From contig JAEZDL010000105.1 in NCBI GenBank assembly GCA_023418095.1, positions 1-11,227 on the forward strand: a DNA stretch of 11,227 bases. The letters run 5' to 3'. Under the pieces are notes generated by a model. It worked only from the letters and a program-made list of their open reading frames with translations. It did not search any database and was not told the origin of the DNA. Below, piece after piece: positions 6,320 to 11,227 of the stretch; positions within the stretch are counted from its first letter, which is position 1, and each line of letters starts with the position of its first letter. This stretch comes from Bacteroidota bacterium. Its GTDB lineage: Bacteria > Bacteroidota > Bacteroidia > Flavobacteriales_F > PHOS-HE28. The position numbers and the translations under genes were made by a program.

Positions 6320-6327
6320 CAAAGATC
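6320..6327 (-). promoter_or_regulatory. Candidate -7 box of the CPBP protease gene
   Basis: Minus strand GATCTTTG followed by CACC, one mismatch from TAnnTTTG, 11 bases before the ATG. The same octamer precedes the ATPase gene. GATC is very common in this window, which lowers the weight of the match. Confidence 0.3.
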
Positions 6328-6347
6328 CAGATCGGAACGCTAACAGA

Positions 6348-7835
6348 TCACTCACTTTCCGCGGAAAGTTCACTGCCCAACATGCTGCTGAACAGATCGC
6401 TGAAACGCGTGGATCCGATCAACCGAGATCGTGCGATCCGGTTGTGCTCCGCCAAACCATGAAGAACGAATTCCGCCCAAACGGCGCGCTCTGCCTGATC
6501 CACTTCCGGATGATGTTCCTTCACCAATTCCATCAACCCTTCCACCGCAGCCAATGCCTTCGCGAATTCCCGATCGGAAGTGGAATGGAGCAGATCTGTG
6601 TCGTACGCATCCACGTGTGAAACGATCGCAGCATACGGGTCGGGTCGTGCCTGTTCCGCCTTTCGCTTCTTGTTCCTGGATGGATCGGGAAAAAGCTCCG
6701 TGAAGATGTTCTGGATCGCTAGGCCGAGCAGGTGTTGCGCCACTTTCTCCGGACCTTCCTGTTCACCTTCGTACACCAATTCGATCTTTCCTGTGATCGC
6801 CGGAACGATCGCCTGCAGATCGCCGATCCGCACCGTTGTTCTGCTTTCGCCGTTGAGCAGCGCACGTCGCTCGGCCGCGCTCACCACGCTTTCCAGCGCG
6901 CTTATCGTAAGCCGCGCGCTCACTCCGCTCCTTCGATCCACCAGATCGCTGTCACGCGCTTCCATCGCGATCCGTTCGATGATCACACGGATCAATTCGG
7001 GCACATGCACTTTCTGCTTCTGTTCCTCTGGCGATCGCGCTTCCTGCGCGGTGATCTTCATTCCCAGCTCGATCGTTGGTGGATAATGGGTGAGGATCTG
7101 GCTTTGGATCCGATCCTTCAATGGCGTTATGATCGATCCGCGGTTGGTGTAATCCTCGGGATTCGCGGTGAAGATGAATTGGATGTCCAGCGGAAGCCGA
7201 AGTTTGAAACCGCGGATCTGGATGTCGCCTTCCTGTAAAATGTTGAACAGCGCGACCTGGATCCTCGGTTGCAGATCGGGCAGTTCGTTGATCACGAAAA
7301 TGCCGCGATGGCTGCGCGGGATCAGCCCGAAATGGATCACACGTTCATCGCCATAATCAAGCTTCATGTTCGCTGCCTTGATCGGATCACTGTCGCCGAT
7401 CAGATCGGCCACGGTCACATCGGGCGTTGCAAGCTTTTCGGTGTAGCGATCATTGCGGTGGATCCAATCGATCGTAGTGGCATCGCCTTTCTCTGCGATC
7501 AGTTCGCGAGCGTAACGCGATATCGGGTGGAATGGATCGTCGTTCAATTCACTTCCCGCCACCACCGGCATCCATTCATCGAGCAACTGCACAAGCGATC
7601 GCGCCATGCGTGTCTTCGCCTGCCCGCGCAGGCCGAGCAGGTTGATGCTGTGTCCGGCAAGGATCGCATTTTCCATGGCCGGCACCACCGTGTTCTCGTA
7701 ACCGTGGATCCCTTCGAACAACGGCTTTCCAGCCTTGATCCGCTGGATCAGGTTGCTGCGTAGCTCCTCTTTTATCGATCGGCTTTGGTAGCCGCTTTTC
7801 CGAAGATCACCAAGAGATGCAGGTCTTTCGATCAT
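6348..7835 (-). CDS. AAA+ ATPase, magnesium-chelatase ChlI/MoxR-like
   Basis: A 495-residue AAA+ protein of the ChlI/MoxR branch. Walker A is GLRGQAKT (68-75), Walker B is GIFVINELPDL (178-188, ending hhhNE), and sensor 1 is TANPEDYTNRG (223-233). A sensor-2-type arginine sits in SGVSARLT (303-310). Residues 355-495 are a mostly helical C-terminal extension rich in charge. Such ATPases form hexameric rings and act with a vWA-domain partner as chelatases or maturation chaperones. The partner is encoded just upstream (65-base gap). There is no sign of chlorophyll or cobalamin genes, so a true magnesium or cobalt chelatase role is unlikely, and a client-remodelling role is inferred. The start at 7835 (MIERPASLGDLRKSGY) is chosen because the upstream in-frame ATG at 7883 adds 16 unconserved residues. 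Confidence 0.9.
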   Translation of the reverse strand: MIERPASLGDLRKSGYQSRSIKEELRSNLIQRIKAGKPLFEGIHGYENTVVPAMENAILAGHSINLLGLRGQAKTRMARSLVQLLDEWMPVVAGSELNDDPFHPISRYARELIAEKGDATTIDWIHRNDRYTEKLATPDVTVADLIGDSDPIKAANMKLDYGDERVIHFGLIPRSHRGIFVINELPDLQPRIQVALFNILQEGDIQIRGFKLRLPLDIQFIFTANPEDYTNRGSIITPLKDRIQSQILTHYPPTIELGMKITAQEARSPEEQKQKVHVPELIRVIIERIAMEARDSDLVDRRSGVSARLTISALESVVSAAERRALLNGESRTTVRIGDLQAIVPAITGKIELVYEGEQEGPEKVAQHLLGLAIQNIFTELFPDPSRNKKRKAEQARPDPYAAIVSHVDAYDTDLLHSTSDREFAKALAAVEGLMELVKEHHPEVDQAERAVWAEFVLHGLAEHNRIARSRLIGSTRFSDLFSSMLGSELSAESE

Positions 7836-7880
7836 AAAAAAACTTCTCTGAATTGAATGGATCGATGATGCGAAGAAGTA

Positions 7881-7888
7881 CAAAGATC
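7881..7888 (-). promoter_or_regulatory. Candidate -7 box of the AAA+ ATPase gene
   Basis: Minus strand GATCTTTG then TAC, one mismatch from TAnnTTTG, 45 bases before the ATG at 7835, in the gap after the vWA gene. If real, the ATPase can be transcribed apart from the vWA gene. GATC abundance weakens the call. Confidence 0.25.
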
Positions 7889-7900
7889 AGCCATCAAGCT

Positions 7901-8992
7901 TCACCCCTTCCCTCTCCTGTTGTTCGCGTGATCGCGGAAAACCATGTCCGCCAGCCCTTGCAGACCGGTGTAGAAAGCGCGGCCCTGGTTCGCTTCGGTG
8001 AAGCGTTCTATGAAGCGTTGGAGCCACGGATCGGTCGCGACCATGAAGGTGGTGATCGGTATGTTGAGTTTGCGGGCGCGTGCTGCGGCATCGAGCGTTC
8101 GTGCAACGATCATGTCATCGAGCCCGAAGCTGTTCATGTAATATTCGCCATCGCGTATTATGCAACTCGGTTTTCCATCGGTGATCATCACGATCCGGCG
8201 GTTCGGCAACTTTCTTCTCCGCAGGATATCCATGGAAAGTTCCAGCCCGGCCACGGTGTTCGTGTGGAATGGCCCGACCTGCAGGTAAGGCAGATCCTTC
8301 TGGCTCACCTGCCAGGCATCATTCCCGAAGACAACGATGTCCAGCGTATCCTTCGGATAACGGCGCTTGATCAGTTCGGCGAGCGCCATGGCGACCTTCT
8401 TCGCCGGTGTGATCCTGTCCTCGCCATAGAGGATCATGCTGTGGCTGATATCGATCATGAGCACGGTGGCGCAGGCGCTCTGGTGTTCCGTTTCGATCAC
8501 CTCAAGATCATCCTCGCTCAAGCGGAATTCATCGATCCCGCGTTGTTGCGCGTTGCGGATGCTGTCGCTCATGGCTACCTGCTCGATCCGATCGCCGAAA
8601 CGATAGCCTCGCCGATCGCTCGTGGGCTCATCGCCCTGGCCGGTGCGCCGCATGGAATGCTGGCCGCGTTCGCTCTTCTTCAACTTTCCAAAGACCTGAT
8701 CGAGCGCTCGCTCGCGGATAAGTTTTTCGCCCTTGCCAGTGAGCGGTGTCCTTCCCTTGGTGGGTTTCGGCCCGATGATGCCGTTGCGTTCCAGATCGGC
8801 CTTGAAGTCATCGATCGTATAATCCTTGCTGAATAGCCCGTGTTCATTGTCGAGCTCCTTCAACCATTCCAGCGCCTCTTCCACGTCGCCGCTGGTGTGC
8901 GTGAGCAATTCAAGGAAGATCGGAAGCAGTTTTTCGAACGGCGTGCGATCGTCCTTCGGCGGAACGTATCTGTGGAAGCGTACACCGGACAT
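7901..8992 (-). CDS. vWA-domain protein, partner of the ChlI/MoxR-like ATPase
   Basis: A 363-residue protein with a C-terminal von Willebrand A domain (about 172-355). The metal-ion-dependent adhesion site is complete: DISHS (181-185), a Thr in FHTNT (242-246) and TDGKP (271-275). The preceding SYRFGD-like region (RGYRFGD, 128-134) and the stretch SILYGEDRITPAKKV-like around 186-200 match uncharacterised vWA proteins of the COG4867 type. Residues 1-125 are helical and basic without a known domain. In MoxR/ChlI systems the vWA protein binds the ATPase ring and the client. It is the first gene of the minus-strand set vWA, ATPase, protease. The ATG at 8992 (MSGVRFHRYVPP) is chosen; the longer frame to 9037 would need a TTG start and adds 15 residues. 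Confidence 0.88.
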   Translation of the reverse strand: MSGVRFHRYVPPKDDRTPFEKLLPIFLELLTHTSGDVEEALEWLKELDNEHGLFSKDYTIDDFKADLERNGIIGPKPTKGRTPLTGKGEKLIRERALDQVFGKLKKSERGQHSMRRTGQGDEPTSDRRGYRFGDRIEQVAMSDSIRNAQQRGIDEFRLSEDDLEVIETEHQSACATVLMIDISHSMILYGEDRITPAKKVAMALAELIKRRYPKDTLDIVVFGNDAWQVSQKDLPYLQVGPFHTNTVAGLELSMDILRRRKLPNRRIVMITDGKPSCIIRDGEYYMNSFGLDDMIVARTLDAAARARKLNIPITTFMVATDPWLQRFIERFTEANQGRAFYTGLQGLADMVFRDHANNRRGKG

Positions 8993-8998
8993 GTTGAG

Positions 8999-9006
8999 TG
9001 AAGATA
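8999..9006 (-). promoter_or_regulatory. Possible -7 box of the vWA gene
   Basis: Minus strand TATCTTCA, two mismatches from TAnnTTTG, 6 bases before the ATG at 8992 and downstream of the terminator at 9045-9070. It is listed because it matches the position and TAnCTTC form of the other boxes; weak on its own. Confidence 0.2.
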
Positions 9007-9044
9007 ACGCCGTAGCGAAGCGGACCGTGCGCAGCAAAAGGAAA

Positions 9045-9070
9045 AACCCTTCCCAGTGAAGGAAAGGGTT
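9045..9070 (-). terminator. Intrinsic terminator of T9SS cargo gene 2
   Basis: On the minus strand AACCCTTTCC (9070-9061) pairs with GGGAAGGGTT (9054-9045), 10 pairs including one U.G, around a 6-base loop, followed by a T-rich TTTCCTTTT. It lies 21 bases after the stop of the T9SS gene and before the vWA gene, so it separates the two transcripts. Confidence 0.85.
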
Positions 9071-9091
9071 CTTCCTGGACCGGAATTCCGA

Positions 9092-10123
9092 TCAGCGGAT
9101 GATCACCTTGCGAACACCGAGCTCACCGGCGGTTCCGATCACCTGGAGGAAATACTGACCTTGCGGCAGATCGCTCACATTGAAGGTCGAGTTCCCGATC
9201 GGTGCGATCTGCCACTCGCGCACCACGCGGCCGGTGACATCGCGCAAGATCCCTTGCTTCGTTCCCGAGATCCCTTCGGGTATGGTAACGTTGATCACAT
9301 CGCGCGCTGGTGTCGGCCAAAGACCGAACGCTTCGCCTTGTTCGATCGCTTCAACGAGACCAACGGATGCTTCATCGAGCCATTCGGTGCGACCGGTATG
9401 GTTGGGAATGACCAATGGAGATGTCACAGTGATCGAATCACTCGTGATCTTCACGAGGGGATGTTTCAGCCAGGTCGCGTAGAACGCATAGGTATGCACC
9501 TTTCTATCCGCAGTCGCCGATGCGTTGGTCTCCGTTGTGGTCATTTTCGTATGCACGCGAATAATGTCCGAGTAGGAACCCGAAGCCAATTCAACCGTTC
9601 CCTCCGCATTTACCTCCCCTTCCAGAACACCATTTCGCGATACCGGACCCAATTCCAGCTCATATGCCCCGATCACGACATCGCTCCATACCGTACCAAA
9701 AGACGCCGGGTATTCCAGAGTTCGTGCTGGATCGGAATAGGCCACCTGTATCTCGGTCGGTTCGATCAATGCCATTGTAAAGGTCACGTCCTCACCGAGC
9801 AGCTCCCATCCATCGGCGTCGATCTTATAGATCAATGTATCATTCCCATCTGTCAGCAAATGGGTCGCGTTCGGATAATCCCCAGCATTGATAAGGTCAG
9901 CGACGGGCCGCACTTGGTAGGTCACTACTTCATTGCTGATCAAACTTGAAAAATCCCAGCTTTGGCCGCTTCCCGCTGATCCCGGGTTCACGTACTGCGC
10001 GTTCCTGTGAACAATGAACGACTTGCCTATCTCGGGCGTATTGTTGGCATCATCCAACGTTGGGCCCTGGGCCGAGACCGCGATCGGAAGTAGACCTAAA
10101 AGGGCGATGTACTGAACTTTCAT
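9092..10123 (-). CDS. Secreted protein with T9SS type A sorting domain (copy 2)
   Basis: A 343-residue secreted protein, complete. Residues 1-19 are a signal peptide (MKVQYIALLGLLPIAVSAQ) with cleavage after SAQ or SA. The last 75 or so residues are a T9SS type A sorting domain: GLWPTPARDVINVTIP (268-282), DVTGRVV (295-301), FNVSDLPQGQYFLQV (314-328) and a basic final strand RKVIIR. The usual WPNP is WPTP here. The middle is paralogous to the cargo at 2228: PTLxxAxN after the signal peptide, NPGSAGSGQSWDFSSL (46-61) against APGAAGAGQTWDMSGL, then an SRNGVLEGE/ERSGTIVGE segment and an IIRVH/VLRVH segment. It is probably a surface or released protein of unknown binding. The ATG at 10123 is chosen because it gives the signal peptide; a longer frame to 10171 does not. 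Confidence 0.9.
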   Translation of the reverse strand: MKVQYIALLGLLPIAVSAQGPTLDDANNTPEIGKSFIVHRNAQYVNPGSAGSGQSWDFSSLISNEVVTYQVRPVADLINAGDYPNATHLLTDGNDTLIYKIDADGWELLGEDVTFTMALIEPTEIQVAYSDPARTLEYPASFGTVWSDVVIGAYELELGPVSRNGVLEGEVNAEGTVELASGSYSDIIRVHTKMTTTETNASATADRKVHTYAFYATWLKHPLVKITSDSITVTSPLVIPNHTGRTEWLDEASVGLVEAIEQGEAFGLWPTPARDVINVTIPEGISGTKQGILRDVTGRVVREWQIAPIGNSTFNVSDLPQGQYFLQVIGTAGELGVRKVIIR

Positions 10124-10147
10124 CTTGATGATCTTGATTTGAAGTGC

Positions 10148-10155
10148 GGAAGTTA
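10148..10155 (-). promoter_or_regulatory. Possible -7 box of T9SS cargo gene 2
   Basis: Minus strand TAACTTCC followed by GCAC, two mismatches from TAnnTTTG, 24 bases before the ATG at 10123. Weak on its own. Confidence 0.2.
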
Positions 10156-10199
10156 GACACATCACGAACATGGAACGCTGCCTGATCCCATGGATCTAT

Positions 10200-10207
10200 T
10201 CTCTTTG
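10200..10207 (+). promoter_or_regulatory. Candidate -7 box of the nitroreductase gene
   Basis: TCTCTTTG followed by TACC, one mismatch from TAnnTTTG, 11 bases before the ATG at 10219. No clear -33 TTG. Confidence 0.35.
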
Positions 10208-10218
10208 TACCACCGATC

Positions 10219-10803
10219 ATGAAGTTCAGCGTTAGCGAGCTCAGCGAGCTCATCCGCCAGCGGCGCACCATCTATCCCAAGGACTATTCGCCGCGCGAGG
10301 TGCATCGCGAGATCATCGAGAAGGTGCTCACCAACGCGAGTTGGGCTCCTACCCACGGAATGACGCAGCCCTGGCGCTTCACCGTTTTCACCGGCGAGGC
10401 ACGCAAAGGCCTTTCAGATTGGCTCGCGGCGGAGTATCATCGCGTTACTCCGCCTGAAAAGGTGATGCCGCGAAAGCTTGAGAACCTCACTCAAAGGCCG
10501 CTGCAAAGCAGTGTTGTGATCGCGATCGGCATGGCGCGCGATCCGAACGGTAAGATCAGCGAGCTGGACGAGATCTGCGCGATCGCCTGCGCGGTGCAGA
10601 ACATGTTCCTTACGTGTACGGCATACGGGCTTGGCGGCTTTTGGGCCACCGGTGCGATCCTGATGGGCGATCGGTTCCGCGAATACATCGGGTTGAAGGA
10701 AGGCGATCGTGCGCTTGGCCTTTTCTACATCGGTTATCCGGCGATCGAGTGGCCGAAGGGTTATCGCCGTCCGCTGGATCAATTCGTTACCTGGAAGAGC
10801 TGA
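10219..10803 (+). CDS. Nitroreductase-family FMN oxidoreductase, YdjA-like
   Basis: A 194-residue flavoenzyme of the nitroreductase superfamily, near the usual size of the short YdjA-type members. FMN-contact motifs are visible: RRTIYP (15-20, the Arg-rich phosphate contact), NASWAPTHGMTQPWRF (39-54), YGLGGFWATG (136-145) and GLFYIGYP (167-174). Family members are FMN-dependent, usually dimeric and NAD(P)H-using, and reduce nitro compounds, quinones or enones. The physiological substrate is not predictable from sequence. It is the first gene of a plus-strand pair; the next gene starts 3 bases after its stop. The ATG at 10219 gives the family N-terminus, and there is no signal peptide. Confidence 0.93.
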   Translation: MKFSVSELSELIRQRRTIYPKDYSPREVHREIIEKVLTNASWAPTHGMTQPWRFTVFTGEARKGLSDWLAAEYHRVTPPEKVMPRKLENLTQRPLQSSVVIAIGMARDPNGKISELDEICAIACAVQNMFLTCTAYGLGGFWATGAILMGDRFREYIGLKEGDRALGLFYIGYPAIEWPKGYRRPLDQFVTWKS

Positions 10804-10806
10804 TCG

Positions 10807-11133
10807 ATGGCTTTGCGGCTTACGAATTTCGAGGACCATCCCACCGATCACCGTTACATGGTGTTCCGCTTCCCTACCTCGCAGATGGCCGGCGAGTTCA
10901 TGGATGGGCTTACCATGAAAGCGATCCCCTTCGAGGCCGATGATTCCGGCGGACCACCCTACCTGATCGGCGTGAAGAAGCAATTCCGCGAACGAGCTGT
11001 AGAAGTGAATTACATCGTGCTCGGGCGCCACCGGCAACCCTTCATCAGCGATCCGGTATTCCGCTGGTTCGTATTCATTCTCGTGGCCGCAGCGATCATC
11101 CTGGCAGTGGTCGGTTACTTGAACCGATCGTAA
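10807..11133 (+). CDS. Small hypothetical protein with C-terminal membrane segment
   Basis: A 108-residue protein that I do not recognise. Residues 1-80 look like a small soluble alpha/beta domain (YMVFRFPTSQMAGEFMDGL, then YLIGVKKQF). Residues 85-104 are one hydrophobic membrane helix, followed by a short NRS tail, so it is probably tail-anchored in the inner membrane with the N-terminal domain in the cytosol. The N-terminal layout resembles the small 'putative signal transducing' DUF2007-like domains, but no diagnostic motif was found. It starts 3 bases after the nitroreductase stop, so the two are almost certainly cotranscribed. Confidence 0.78.
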   Translation: MALRLTNFEDHPTDHRYMVFRFPTSQMAGEFMDGLTMKAIPFEADDSGGPPYLIGVKKQFRERAVEVNYIVLGRHRQPFISDPVFRWFVFILVAAAIILAVVGYLNRS

Positions 11134-11173
11134 CGGCGATCCGCCGGATCGTTCAAGCGGTTCGTCGGATCCG

Positions 11174-11227
11174 CTACCGGCTTTGGATCAGGCGGATATC
11201 TTCGCCAGCCTCTTTTGCGTACAAGAG
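11174..11227 (-). CDS. 3' end of an unidentified gene (partial)
   Basis: An open minus-strand frame enters from the right edge and stops at 11174-11176. The visible tail is LLYAKEAGEDIRLIQSR, coding-like in composition, but only 17 residues are visible. It would converge on the membrane protein gene with a 40-base gap. Function cannot be called. Confidence 0.4.
   Translation of the reverse strand, partial: LLYAKEAGEDIRLIQSR

Noticed and set aside
7853..8836. Plus-strand open frame of 327 codons opposite the vWA gene
   Set aside because: It is antisense to a clear vWA/MIDAS gene, has no recognisable domain, and its composition reflects reversed GATC-rich codons of the real gene.
6348..8992. 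Magnesium or cobalt chelatase for chlorophyll or cobalamin
   Set aside because: The ATPase and vWA pair has the fold, but there are no porphyrin or corrin genes nearby and the vWA protein is of the uncharacterised COG4867 type.
9056..9949. Plus-strand open frame of 297 codons opposite T9SS cargo gene 2
   Set aside because: The minus-strand protein has a signal peptide, sorting domain and a paralogue; this frame has no coherent motif and begins in the terminator.
11134..11173. Possible terminator (CGGCG-atc-CGCCG) between the last two convergent genes
   Set aside because: The stem is only 5 bp with no T-run on either strand, and CGGATC-type palindromes are common in this window.

Overview
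The window looks like a chromosomal segment of a Bacteroidota bacterium, probably Flavobacteriales-like, with moderately high G+C (mid-50s percent by eye). Two genes encode secreted proteins with C-terminal sorting domains of the type IX secretion system (T9SS), which is restricted to this phylum. Most genes also have a TAnnTTTG-like -7 box, the promoter type used by Bacteroidota, a few bases upstream of the start. No tRNA, rRNA, CRISPR array, transposase or phage gene is visible.

Layout, left to right. A yeast-Fcy1-like cytosine deaminase (4-435, minus) is divergent from a YajQ-family protein (508-999, plus). A 0.63-0.68 kb non-coding stretch follows, holding two copies of a three-hairpin module whose hairpins all carry a TTACGGG loop sequence. 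A RimJ/RimL-type acetyltransferase (1675-2181, plus) converges on the first T9SS cargo gene (2228-3232, minus) across a shared terminator. A TPR protein and a 2,4-dienoyl-CoA-reductase-like SDR form a minus-strand pair with overlapping ATGA (5228 to 3337). Divergent from them is a small unknown protein with an exact 25-residue Trp repeat (5297-5710, plus). Its 3' end overlaps that of a CPBP membrane protease (5667-6308, minus).

Upstream of the protease on the same strand are a ChlI/MoxR-like AAA+ ATPase (6348-7835) and a vWA/MIDAS protein (7901-8992). The transcription order is therefore vWA, ATPase, protease. ATPase and vWA proteins of this class normally work together, the ATPase remodelling or inserting metal into a client that the vWA protein recruits. 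No client is evident here beyond the neighbouring protease. A second T9SS cargo, paralogous to the first, lies at 9092-10123 (minus) with its own terminator. A nitroreductase (10219-10803) and a small single-pass membrane protein (10807-11133) form a plus-strand pair. The window ends in the 3' tip of an unidentified minus-strand gene.

The most unusual whole-window signal is the abundance of the palindrome CGATCG, about 48 copies by hand count where base composition predicts about 3-4. The most interesting local signals are the duplicated hairpin module, the 25-residue repeat protein and the vWA/AAA+/CPBP gene set.
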